DNA of 10,335 nucleotides from Candidatus Brocadiaceae bacterium (GTDB taxonomy: Bacteria; Planctomycetota; Brocadiia; SM23-32). The notes below the pieces were generated by a model, which was not told the DNA's origin, did not search any database, and worked only from the letters and a program-made list of their open reading frames with translations. Location of the stretch: NCBI GenBank assembly GCA_030615435.1, contig JAUWZH010000078.1, forward strand, positions 1-10,335, written 5' to 3'. The position numbers and the translations under genes are program-made. This document shows positions 1 through 7,188 of this stretch, piece after piece. Every line of letters starts with the position of its first letter. Position 1 is the stretch's first letter.

Positions 1-31
1 GTCGCCGGTTCGAATCCGGCCGCCCCGACCA
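1..31 (+). tRNA. 3' end of a tRNA, probably tRNA-Pro (5' part outside window)
   Basis: The window opens inside a tRNA. A perfect T-arm is visible: stem GCCGG (4-8), loop TTCGAAT (9-15), stem CCGGC (16-20). It is followed by the 3' acceptor strand CGCCCCG (21-27), discriminator A28 and an encoded CCA (29-31). The acceptor strand ends in G, which implies a C1-G72 first pair. With A73, that combination is characteristic of bacterial tRNA-Pro. The anticodon lies outside the window, so the identity is an inference; the tRNA call itself is secure. Confidence 0.8.
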
Positions 32-35
32 TCCT

Positions 36-144
36 CCTTCGCCCTCCGAAGCATTCGGCATAGGAGGGCTACGGAGGACAGGTCCCTTCGCCCTTCCGAA
101 GCCTTCGGCATAGGAGGGCTTCGGAGGACAGGTCCCTTCGCCCC
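36..144. repeat. Tandem ~50-bp hairpin-forming repeat next to the tRNA
   Basis: Two near-identical units of 49-50 bp lie head to tail (about 36-84 and 85-134), with the start of a third (135-144). From 51 onward the two copies match at a 50-bp offset except for two substitutions (53/103 and 71/121), plus one extra T in copy 2. Each unit contains GCCCTCC pairing with GGAGGGC (41-47 with 63-69 in copy 1) and an inner CCGAA/TTCGG stem, so each can fold into a GC-rich hairpin. Their position just past the tRNA CCA end suggests a family of tRNA-flanking interspersed repeats, or a role in transcript 3'-end formation. Neither can be shown here. Confidence 0.75.
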
Positions 145-158
145 TCGCTGCCGCTCAG

Positions 159-296
159 GGTTACGGCTGGCACGCCAACCCCCGTGCAGGTGTGCGAGTT
201 TCCTCCGGGGGCGAGGAGGCCTGTGGAGTGCTCCGCTGGTTCATGCGCGGCGCCGAAGTGGTCGAACTGCTCAAGAAGCACGGGACGAAGAAGTAG
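159..296 (+). pseudogene. Possible C-terminal relic of an ankyrin-type repeat protein
   Basis: A reading frame is open from 159 to a TAG at 294-296. It ends RGAEVVELLKKHGTKK, which resembles the closing helix of ankyrin-repeat proteins (consensus '...GH.eVvelLkkhGA'). The preceding residues do not look like a clean ankyrin unit and there is no start codon with a ribosome-binding site. If real, it is a truncated tail stranded between the tRNA repeats and the lipoprotein gene. A chance resemblance is quite possible. Confidence 0.25.
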
Positions 297-345
297 AGGG
301 CGGGAACGGATCACGCCAATAGAAGATGGCGACACTGGAAAGAAA

Positions 346-353
346 GGGAGGGA
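346..353 (+). promoter_or_regulatory. Ribosome-binding site of the lipoprotein gene
   Basis: GGGAGGGA lies 5 bases before the ATG at 359. It selects this start over an in-frame ATG at 326, which has no comparable site and would add 11 residues ahead of the signal peptide. Confidence 0.6.
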
Positions 354-358
354 ACATC

Positions 359-1033
359 ATGTTCAGTCACGCACCCACACGAGAAACCGACGACAGAAGG
401 AAGATTCGCCCGTTGATGGTGCCAATCTCAGTCTGTGTTCTCCTGCTGGCTGTGGGATGTCGCTTCCTGACGCTCGCGCCTCGGACACAAGAGGGTGCTT
501 ATGTAGTCGAGGCCGTCATCATCCAGATGTCCGAGGAGGAGGAGCGCCTGCTCCGGTCCGACTTCGAGGGTAACATGTCGAGGGTCATGAAGCGGAAAGA
601 CACAGAAGTCATCAGATTCCCGACGGTGTCTCTTCTGCCCGGTCAAGAGGTCCTCCGTGATGAGCGACGGCCAGTCGAGTACAGAGAGCCCGGTGAGGTG
701 GGTGGCCCTCCTGGCCAGAGACAGGTTGAGCTCCTTGGCGAGAAGATTAAGGCAAGCATCCGGGAAGTCGAAGAGACCACAGCGGTGATGGAGGTAAGCT
801 TTGAGTCCAGGAGGATCACTGCCTGGCACAGTTTCGACGGCGGCAAGCTCCCAGAAGTAAGGTTCGCATCCACGGACATGACTGTAAAGGTTGTGCTTGG
901 CGAGTGGTTTCTTATGGGCGGGCTCAAGACGAGGACTAGGACCCCAGAGGGCGTAACGACGTCTGTCACCACGTTGACTCTCTTACGCTGCAGTCCCCCT
1001 TGCTCCCAGCAAGGACTGGACAACCCGGTATGA
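359..1033 (+). CDS. Putative lipoprotein with weak secretin-like features
   Basis: Encodes 224 residues. After a charged N-terminal segment (TRETDDRRKIR) comes a hydrophobic stretch (about 19-33) ending in LLAVGC, a plausible lipobox with Cys34 as the lipidated residue. This predicts a lipoprotein anchored in the outer or inner membrane. The mature part begins 'YVVEAVIIQMSEEEE', then has 'FPTVSLLPGQEV' around residue 90 and 'GEWFLMGGLKTRTRTPEG' around 180, followed by a beta-rich end (VTTSVTTLTLLR). 'P-V-x-L-x-GQE' and 'G-x-x-x-x-GGL' recall strands in the beta-domain of type II/III secretins. The protein is much shorter than a secretin and lacks a clear membrane-spanning core, so it may be only a secretin-domain-like relative. 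No operon partner is visible: a tRNA and repeats lie upstream and a 303-base gap downstream. The coding call and lipoprotein signal are good; the function is unknown. Confidence 0.7.
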   Translation: MFSHAPTRETDDRRKIRPLMVPISVCVLLLAVGCRFLTLAPRTQEGAYVVEAVIIQMSEEEERLLRSDFEGNMSRVMKRKDTEVIRFPTVSLLPGQEVLRDERRPVEYREPGEVGGPPGQRQVELLGEKIKASIREVEETTAVMEVSFESRRITAWHSFDGGKLPEVRFASTDMTVKVVLGEWFLMGGLKTRTRTPEGVTTSVTTLTLLRCSPPCSQQGLDNPV

Positions 1034-1336
1034 TCGAACGGCCACCCACGCCTGGTGCCAGATTTAGGTGAACTTCGCGCAGGAGGACGGCAACCTCTTT
1101 GGCCTGCGACAGTTATGCCATAGTCAACAACAGTTTCGAACAGAAGCACCCGCACGAGCGCTTTGCGCAAGTCTCCGCCGCGACGTTGTCCCCCCAGAAT
1201 CTCTTGATTTTGGCCCTTGACAGATCTCTATTCGCACAGTTAAGTTTTACTATGCCTGTAGCACAAAGGGGCTGCGTACTTGCCCTGGGACTCCGAACGC
1301 AATATGGGCCCTCGCAAACTGGGAAAGGTCGAAGCC
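1034..1336. other. Gene-free spacer with a possible weak promoter
   Basis: No convincing gene is seen in this 303-base stretch. A perfect TTGACA (1217-1222) is followed, after 17 bases, by TTAAGT (1240-1245), only a 3/6 match to the -10 consensus. TACTAT at 1248-1253 is a better hexamer but 25 bases away, too far. A promoter for the downstream pair is expected here and this is the best candidate. No factor-independent terminator is evident after the lipoprotein gene. Confidence 0.3.
1321..1328 (+). promoter_or_regulatory. Ribosome-binding site deciding the start at 1337
   Basis: GGGAAAGG lies 8 bases before the ATG at 1337. The in-frame ATGs further upstream (1280, 1304) have no purine-rich site at a useful distance, so 1337 is preferred. 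Confidence 0.5.
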
Positions 1337-2797
1337 ATGTTCGAGAAGAACAGGAAGCGGCGTCTGATCTTTAACGACGACTCAGACCAGCAGTATGTGG
1401 AGTCGTCTGAACACTACGGCTACCGCGTGACGGACGCACAGTCGTTCCTGAACGCTCGCACCACGCACACGTTCGATTCGCACGTCGACACGTATGTCTG
1501 GTGCGTCGGCAACGGCTGCGAGCCACCGTGGAATTCGATGGACACCCTCAATCCCTGCTTCAGCTCGCATGCCGAGCCGACCGACCTCGTCATCGCCGCC
1601 TGCCATGAAAACGGCATTGAGGTCTGGGGTTCGCTGCGCATGAATGACGTGCACGATTCCTTCGCAGTCGATGACCTGAAGAAGGCAAACGACCCGCTGA
1701 AGGCGGAACACCCCGAGTACCTGCTCGCTCCTGAAGAAAGCCGCCACCTGCCCAAATGGGTCTCGGAGAGGTATCTCTGGACGGCCTTCAACTTCGCCGT
1801 GCCGGAGGTGAGGGGCCACCGACTCGAGTACATCCAGAAGAACGCTTCGCAGCATGACTTCGACGGATACGAGCTGGACTTCACCCGTTTCGTGTGGTAC
1901 TTCCCCCTTGGCCGGGAGCGCAAGTACGTCCCTCTCATGACCGATCTTGTGCGCAAGACTAGAGAACGCCTGAACGCCATCGGCACAGAGAGGGGCAGGC
2001 CGTACACGCTGGTGGCGCACGTGCCTGACTCGCCGCTGACGTGCCTCGATCTGGGTCTTGACGTGGCAACATGGTTGGCCGACGGTCTTGTAGACGTGCT
2101 CGTCGTCGGCATGGGGTATGTGGTGTACACAATGGACCTCGGCGAGTGGCAGGCATTGGCTCGGCCGTACGGAGTTCCCGTGTGCCCCTCGCTAAATGTA
2201 GCAGTCTTCACGCAGAAGTACGTGAAACCCCCCGACAAGCCGATGGTGCACGAATCCATGCGTGCCATTTCGGCCTATTGGTGGCAGGAAGGCGCAGACG
2301 GCATCTGCCTCTTCAACCTGTTTGCTCTTCAGGACGAGTATCTCGGCGGGTTCTCAGAGGAGTACGCTTTTGCGCCTTTGCCCGCGCTCGGCGATCCAGC
2401 CCTCCTGAAGGGCAAGGACAAGGTCTACGGCATCCAGCCCGCGTCCGACCGGTCAACGGTCCAACAGGGCTCGGAGGGAACGCCTCTGCCGACTGCCCTG
2501 GACTTCAGGGAACATGAGCTGCCGCTTTTCATGGGGCCTGACGCTGAGGACCCCGAGGCTCGCATCAGCGTACGCGCCTCAACCCGGGGCGGCGATGACG
2601 GAACACGAGTATGGTTCCGACTGAATCACACGCTGCTGGAACCGGAGAGGGGGGGCGGTTGGTGGAGCGCGGACGTGCCCCGAGGTGTCATGCGGTCCGG
2701 ACGCAACAAGCTGGCCATATGGTGCGATGCGGACCTGACTGAAGCCGAGACCCCTCTCATCGTTCAGCGTGTCACGGTGCCCGTCACATACTCCTGA
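1337..2797 (+). CDS. TIM-barrel glycoside-hydrolase-like protein (GH10-like / GHL10 type)
   Basis: Encodes 486 residues with no obvious signal peptide (MFEKNRKRRLIFNDDSD), so probably cytoplasmic. The N-terminal ~370 residues read like the beta/alpha barrel of glycosyl-hydrolase-like 10 proteins: an opening strand RRLIFNDDSD, 'GIEVWGSLRMNDVHDSF', then 'FDGYELDFTRF' (about 175-185). In this fold acidic residues at such a strand end (here E179 and D181) are candidates for catalysis. 'LVDVLVVGMGY' and 'EGADGICLFNL' look like later barrel strands. The last ~100 residues form a separate beta-rich domain (ISVRAST...RVWFRL...GRNKLAIWCDAD), as in many multidomain sugar-active enzymes. The gene is followed after 56 bases by a phosphodiesterase gene on the same strand, so they are probably co-transcribed. 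Substrate unknown. Coding status is very likely; fold assignment is from motif recognition only. Confidence 0.8.
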   Translation: MFEKNRKRRLIFNDDSDQQYVESSEHYGYRVTDAQSFLNARTTHTFDSHVDTYVWCVGNGCEPPWNSMDTLNPCFSSHAEPTDLVIAACHENGIEVWGSLRMNDVHDSFAVDDLKKANDPLKAEHPEYLLAPEESRHLPKWVSERYLWTAFNFAVPEVRGHRLEYIQKNASQHDFDGYELDFTRFVWYFPLGRERKYVPLMTDLVRKTRERLNAIGTERGRPYTLVAHVPDSPLTCLDLGLDVATWLADGLVDVLVVGMGYVVYTMDLGEWQALARPYGVPVCPSLNVAVFTQKYVKPPDKPMVHESMRAISAYWWQEGADGICLFNLFALQDEYLGGFSEEYAFAPLPALGDPALLKGKDKVYGIQPASDRSTVQQGSEGTPLPTALDFREHELPLFMGPDAEDPEARISVRASTRGGDDGTRVWFRLNHTLLEPERGGGWWSADVPRGVMRSGRNKLAIWCDADLTEAETPLIVQRVTVPVTYS

Positions 2798-2853
2798 GTC
2801 CGGCGTGGAGCGGGAGAGCACCTGACAGCCCGTCGTGTCGAGGGTGAGCATCG

Positions 2854-3690
2854 ATGGAATCAATAACGGCTAAGCGTGCCCTGATCGTTGGCCTGGATGG
2901 AGCGCCACCGGAAGCGGTTCAGATGACCGCTACACCTCACATAGATCGTCTGCTCCGATACGCAGCGTACACCTGGAACGCCCAGTCCACGCTGCCGACC
3001 TGGACGCTTCAGTGCTTCGTATCCGTTCTGGCCGGCGTCCCCGCCGACGCCTACGAGCTCATGAGCGACCCGGAAGGCTGGCTTGAGCCTCGCACGTACC
3101 CGGTGCCTTCCTTGTTCGACCTCGCGCACCAAGCCGGTCTCGGAACGGCCATGTTCAACAACTGGCACCCGCTGGACACCCTGCCCCGGCCGGGGACGGT
3201 GGACAAGCTGTTCTCCAGCGAGGGGGACAGCGGTGTCGTTGTGAGAGAGGCCTGCGCATATCTCCTACGCGAGGATCCGCGCCTGTGCTTCGTGCATCTG
3301 GCCGATCCCGATGCGGCGGGGCACAAGCACGGCTGGCGCAGCGAAGAGCAATGCGCGGCTGTGGCCCGCTGCGACGCGCACCTCGGCGTGTTGCTGGGTG
3401 CCCTGGAAGAACGGGGCTGGCTGCAGGAGACTCTCGTGGTTGTTCTAAGCGACCACGCCGGGGGCATGGTTACGGAGTTCCTCCACGGCTGTGACGATCC
3501 CACTTACAGCCACCCGCTGGTCACGACCGTTCCCTGGATATGCTGCGGGCCCGGCGTGAAGAAAGGACACGAGATCGGGGCGGAGGTATCGATCTGCGAC
3601 ACGGCGCCGACCGCCGCCCTTCTTCTAGGGCTCAAGATACCGGAGTCATGGCAGGGAAGGGTTGTGTCGGATGCCCTCACAACGCAATGA
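2854..3690 (+). CDS. Alkaline-phosphatase-superfamily phosphodiesterase / nucleotide pyrophosphatase-like protein
   Basis: Encodes 278 residues. The metal-site pattern of the type I phosphodiesterase/nucleotide pyrophosphatase family is complete: 'VGLDG' (D15), 'PTWT' with T51 as the expected nucleophile, 'DPDAAGHKHG' (D153, H157), 'LSDHAGG' (D200, H201) and 'LHGC' (H211). Such enzymes use two metal ions, usually zinc, to cleave phosphate mono- or diesters, and some relatives act on phosphonates or sulfates. There is no signal peptide, so cytoplasmic action is likely. At 278 residues it is compact and lacks large lid insertions. GAGGGTGAG a few bases before the ATG supports the start. It lies 56 bases downstream of the glycoside-hydrolase-like gene, suggesting joint processing of a phosphorylated carbohydrate or glycerophosphodiester. 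Family assignment is firm; the substrate is unknown. Confidence 0.88.
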   Translation: MESITAKRALIVGLDGAPPEAVQMTATPHIDRLLRYAAYTWNAQSTLPTWTLQCFVSVLAGVPADAYELMSDPEGWLEPRTYPVPSLFDLAHQAGLGTAMFNNWHPLDTLPRPGTVDKLFSSEGDSGVVVREACAYLLREDPRLCFVHLADPDAAGHKHGWRSEEQCAAVARCDAHLGVLLGALEERGWLQETLVVVLSDHAGGMVTEFLHGCDDPTYSHPLVTTVPWICCGPGVKKGHEIGAEVSICDTAPTAALLLGLKIPESWQGRVVSDALTTQ

Positions 3691-3896
3691 TGGTCGTGAC
3701 TGCAGGGTAGGGCGCTTCCGCGCTTGACTGCTGTCGTCCTACGCCCAGCCGCTTGGTGTGGTAGGACTTGCGCCCCTTCTTAGCCCGGATTTCCCATCTG
3801 TGAAAGACAGAAGCAAGTACAAGATTCCTCCTCTACCCCACAACCGGTACGCTTTTGTAGGGTCACATGTCGTCTTCCTCGAGTAGGCTGTACTGA
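3691..3896. other. Spacer without recognisable gene
   Basis: About 200 bases follow the phosphodiesterase gene with no gene I recognise. GCGCTTCCGCGC (around 3712-3723) could form a small 4-bp hairpin but has no T-run, so it is not a convincing terminator. A short minus-strand frame around 3740-3810 (HRWEIRAKKGRKSYHTKRL) looks protein-like but I cannot place it. It may belong to the decayed region that follows. Confidence 0.35.
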
Positions 3897-4069
3897 GCCA
3901 GGCCCTTTGGCTGCACCGTCCGGGCTTCCTTTCTGCCGCTTCTGAGCGCTGTTTTCGAGCTTGCCAGAGCCCGAGGACTGATAGATGAGCGCCCCAAGGC
4001 GGCTCTGTGGATGCCACCGGTCTTGAAACCCAGCACGCCAGCTCCTACTACGTCGAGCGCAAAGGATAG
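3897..4069 (+). pseudogene. Remnant of a DDE transposase (IS4/IS5-like)
   Basis: Two adjacent + frames join into one transposase-like stretch. The first gives FELARARGLIDERPKAA. After a frameshift near 4003-4009 the second gives DATGLETQHASSYYVERKG, then a TAG at 4067-4069. The 'DATGLE.rH.S.YY..R' block is typical of the first catalytic-aspartate region of a group of DDE transposases found in environmental bacteria, and the preceding 'AR.RG....R.K.A' fits the same families. Start, N-terminal domain and the remaining catalytic residues are missing, and no inverted repeats were found. This is a dead insertion-element fragment. Recognition is from family-motif memory; the exact IS family is uncertain. 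Confidence 0.55.
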
Positions 4070-4075
4070 CTGACG

Positions 4076-4213
4076 GTGCCGGTCACGATTGAGCATGCCC
4101 CGGATACGTTGTGTGGCAGCCACGTGCCCGGGTGCGACCACGGCGTACCGCCCGACGTCTCCTGGGAAAACTACCTCTACTACAGAGAGGTGCTGCTCAA
4201 CGTGAAGCTCTGA
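4076..4213 (+). pseudogene. C-terminal tail of a uroporphyrinogen-decarboxylase-family protein
   Basis: Directly behind the transposase remnant an open frame ends in a TGA at 4211-4213. It contains HVPGCDHGVPPDVSWENYLYY followed by a short helix and the stop. The pattern 'GG.ip..DH.vPPdVs.eNy.yY' is the signature C-terminus of uroporphyrinogen-decarboxylase-like proteins, many of which are methyltransferase-like and occur in multiple copies in Planctomycetota-type genomes. Only about 40 codons remain. The usual ~300 upstream residues are absent, replaced by transposase sequence, and there is no start signal. The natural stop is kept, so the 5' part was lost by deletion or replacement. It ends 3 bases from the end of the opposing ABC fragment. 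Confidence 0.55.
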
Positions 4214-4215
4214 GA

Positions 4216-4560
4216 TTAGCGTGAGAAGCGGCTATTTCCGGGCGGCCCATGCGCTGCATTGCGCTCCGGGCAAAACCGGCAATGTCGCCCGAATTCCAGC
4301 CCGCGGGCATCCAGAAGCACCTTGTCCGCCAGAAGCTCCCTCATCGGCCCGTCGGCTACGATTCTCCCCCCGTCGATGATCACCATGCGCTCGCAAACCT
4401 CAGCCGCGTGATAAAGATCCTGACTCGCGACGATCCGCGTGTCGGAGAATCCCTGAACGATCTTCGTCACGGCGCGTGCGCCGCGTGCATCAAGGTTGGC
4501 CCAGGGCTCATCGAGGGCCAGCACCTTTGGTCGGCAAGCCAAGACCGCAGCGATGGCCGC
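4216..4560 (-). pseudogene. C-terminal half of a CbiO-like ABC transporter ATPase, fused to an unrelated gene
   Basis: The reading frame begins at AIAAVLACRPKVLALDEP, which covers the end of the signature helix and Walker B (LALDEP), then a D-loop (ANLDARG), 'TRIVASQDL' and 'MVIIDGGRIVADGPMRELLAD'. This matches the ATPases of cobalt/nickel and energy-coupling-factor importers. Everything upstream is missing: the Walker A P-loop, Q-loop and LSGGQ signature. In their place the frame continues without interruption from the LamG protein ('...EVTLTAPA'). The switch-region His, normally in 'ASHDL', is Gln, which would cripple ATP hydrolysis. The tail after 'ARGLEFG' (RHCRFCPERNAAHG...) does not look conserved and may be out of frame. 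The fragment cannot work as an ATPase. It ends in TAA at 4216-4218. Confidence 0.75.
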
Positions 4561-7095
4561 CGGCGCGGTGAGCGTGACCTCCGTATCATATTCAAGGTCT
4601 GTGGTGTAGTTCGTGGGGGCGTTGACCATTTCAGGGCTACCGCTGATGGGCACTCCCGTCACGGGTGAGGAGCACACGTTCAACATGTACTCGGGTGGCA
4701 GATAAGGCTGAATCTCAATAAAGTTGAACATGAGTTCCTGACCAATTGGCCCGCCCGGATCGCTCGGGCTTGCCCAATCGGAAACTGTCAGCGTCGCCGT
4801 CGTTCCCAGGGCGCGAAATACGCGCCAGCGATAATTCATATAGTAGAAATAATCGGCATTGAACGCTCCGAGAATGTGCGCATAATTCTGATGGTAGATG
4901 TGCGTGAAGTTCTTGTCCGGATGCGTGAGCAATTCCACGTTGGTAATGTTGATGGAAATCGCCTGTTCCTGGCAGTTGCTAATCTCGTTGGCGAGGTCCT
5001 GGTAGTCGCCGGTTATCATTTTCATGGGGTAGAGCCGCCCCGGCTCAAGGTCAATGATCTGCTGGGAGAAGACGTTAGGTCCGGCCGCGGAACGTTGCGT
5101 CCAGAGGAGCGTGTCCCCCTGGTTGATGCGCGGATAATGGCCCTCCAGCTAACTATAGCCCGGGTAGCTTGCTGTCTGCATGCTGCCCGGCTCGGCCGGA
5201 TGAATCGTCCAGCCCGTGGTTCCATCTTCAAAGTCTGGGTTTTGGATGTGTGAGAGGACGTACGGGTCTGTGCTGAGGTGGGTCGTGTTTCCTTCGAGGA
5301 TGTAGTGTCTGAACAATTTTCCCTGCCATCGGACGTTTTCCTCATCACAATAAGAGCACAGATATTCCATGATGCCCGCAAGCCCGAAGAAGTTGGGATT
5401 CGTAGCAATGTGTTGGAACTCCATGTCCATGAGGACCTTGAAGTTCGCGCCCGGGTTGATGCTCAGGTTCTCTGGCGGCTGTGACAGGTAGCCCAGGACC
5501 ACGATCATGTGTTCAGTTGCACCGGGTACACAGCTCTCCCACCACCACATCTCGCTTCCCAGCCATGCATTGATGGTCGAGGACATGCCGGATTCAGTCC
5601 TCTGTTCCGGAATATATTGCTCCTAGGCGAAGTAGGAATTGTAGCTGACGATCATATTGAGAAAGCAGCCCATTAAATCCCCATCGACTCCTGTGGTGTA
5701 AGGGACGATCATCTTGCCCGCATAAGCCGGATCGCTGAGGATCATTTCGCTGGCGTCGGCCCAATACCCGCCAATATCACTTGATCCCGTGTCGAACTCA
5801 TCAATGATCACGCCGTGCATGTTCGGGTTTGTAAGGCCCGCCATGGCGACGAGATAGTCATATACCTCCTGCGCCGAGGAGACGTCCGGCCGGGGGGTTC
5901 TCTCGATCCATCGTCCACCTCGGGCCGTCCATTCCGTCACTGCACCAGGCGTGCCGTTGTAACAGAGCATCGAGTTTATGTTGTGAAGCACATGCCTGTC
6001 CAAGAAGCCCAGTCGTACAATCCGTACTGCCAGACATGTGAATGGGATCCATACTCACAGTGGAAGACGGAAGCGATCGAGCGCGCGATGAGCTTCACCA
6101 GCGTTCCCCCGCCGCCCACCACAACAGTATGCTCACCCTTGGGCAGGAAACGCATGGCCTCCTGTTCCGTGCCGTTCGCCGGGTCGTGGATGACGGGGGG
6201 CGTCGCGCCAGGGACAGACAGGGTGATGTCACCCTCGGTCTCGGTAATGAAGTAGACCCAGCCGCGGCGGGGATTGTGAAAGGAGTATGTCGGATCGGGT
6301 GCGCCGTCAGGCATCTCATTCAGTATCTCCCAGCAGAGGTTATTCAGCGCCGTGGCCGTCTTGAATCGCGCGGTTCCCGCCGCGTACAAATTGGAGACTT
6401 CCGTGTCGGAGATGGCCCGGTTGTACACCCGGACTTCACCCATGAACCCACTGAAGTACTCATACCCGAGTCCCTGGCTTCTGCCCAACCAGAGGGGAAC
6501 GTTGCCCAAACTCGGCTCGTACGCCTGGCCGCCGGCATACACCAAAGCGCCGTCCCGGTAGACTTTCACCGTCGTGCCATCAAAGGTCACGGCAAAATGG
6601 GTCCACGCGTGTACTGGTGGGAACGGACCCTCGTACGCCAGTTGGTGGTTCGTCCCATCGGCGATATAGAAGCCGAGTAGTTCCCTGCCGGCCCAGGTGT
6701 TAAATGCGAGGACAAGGCGCTCATCCGGCCAGTGCGGGCCGGTGCTCCAGTTCACCAGTCCGCCCTGACACGTCGTGGGATTGAACCAGAGAGCAATCGT
6801 TCCGGCGGCTTCGATGCGCAGGCTCTCGTCATCGCCGCAATCCACATAATCATCGGTGCCGTCAAAGTACAACGTCAGCCCGGAGGGACTTGAACGCCAC
6901 TGCGCGCCATGGATCGTTCCGTGGTTGGCCATTGCCGGTCGCATCGTTGGCGACGACACCAGTGCCCTCATCGAGCGGATAGTGGGCTACGAGGCCCTGT
7001 TCGCCGGCAAGAGCGGATGAGCAACAAGCCCCAACAACGATCGCAACCGTGACGATCAGTAGAAAGCTTCGCAGCATTCGGGCTTGCAAAGGCAC
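4561..7095 (-). pseudogene. Large secreted LamG-domain protein, broken by two frameshifts and two in-frame TAG codons
   Basis: Reading from 7095 (GTG, with AAAGGGG 9 bases upstream) there is a signal peptide, MLRSFLLIVTVAIVVGACC then SSALA, cleavable after ALA; Cys18 (counted from the ATG at 7077) could be a lipid site instead. Next are 'VAHYPLDEGTG' and a LamG/concanavalin-like lectin domain (about 6900-6360; 'LYFDGTDDYVDCG', 'FMGEVRVYNRAIS'). A barrel-like segment with 'HGVIIDEFDTG' follows (about 5800), then a 'FEDGTTGW' to 'YPRINQGDTLLW' beta region (about 5250-5080), and finally 'TDLEYDTEVTLTAPA'. Only the LamG segment is out of register: one extra base near 6925-6932 and one missing near 6003-6010. 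TAG codons interrupt the common frame at 5623-5625 and 5149-5151. The 3' end is replaced by ABC-ATPase sequence. Probably a decayed surface carbohydrate-binding protein, about 840 residues before its lost end; its enzymatic role is unknown. Confidence 0.7.
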
Positions 7096-7188
7096 TACGG
7101 GTAACCCCTTTCCCTTCGCCTCGACATGTCCGGAATGGACATCTCCCGGATGAAGCGGGACCGCCGGAATTCGTCCGCATCACATGTA

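Noticed and set aside
36..144. CRISPR array
   Set aside because: The units are contiguous with no unique spacers, only two full copies exist, and the internal hairpins make up the whole unit.
1217..1245. Strong promoter from the perfect TTGACA
   Set aside because: The -10 hexamer at the right spacing (TTAAGT) matches at only 3 of 6 positions, so it is listed only as a weak candidate.
1099..1374. Small + strand gene between the lipoprotein and the glycoside-hydrolase-like gene
   Set aside because: No ribosome-binding site or family signal, and it overlaps the start of the well-supported gene at 1337 in another frame.
3863..4141. Minus-strand 92-residue reading frame
   Set aside because: It is antisense to the transposase and uroporphyrinogen-decarboxylase-family remnants, which carry recognisable family motifs on the + strand.
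4216..5025. A single intact 269-residue ABC-transporter ATPase on the minus strand
   Set aside because: Only the last ~115 residues are ATPase. The first part is the tail of the secreted LamG protein, continuing in the same frame from upstream of the apparent ATG. Walker A and the signature motif are absent.
5149..5625. Pyrrolysine or other UAG recoding
   Set aside because: The same gene also carries two frameshifts and a truncation, so nonsense decay is simpler. The transposase remnant also ends in TAG. Kept only as a checkable possibility.
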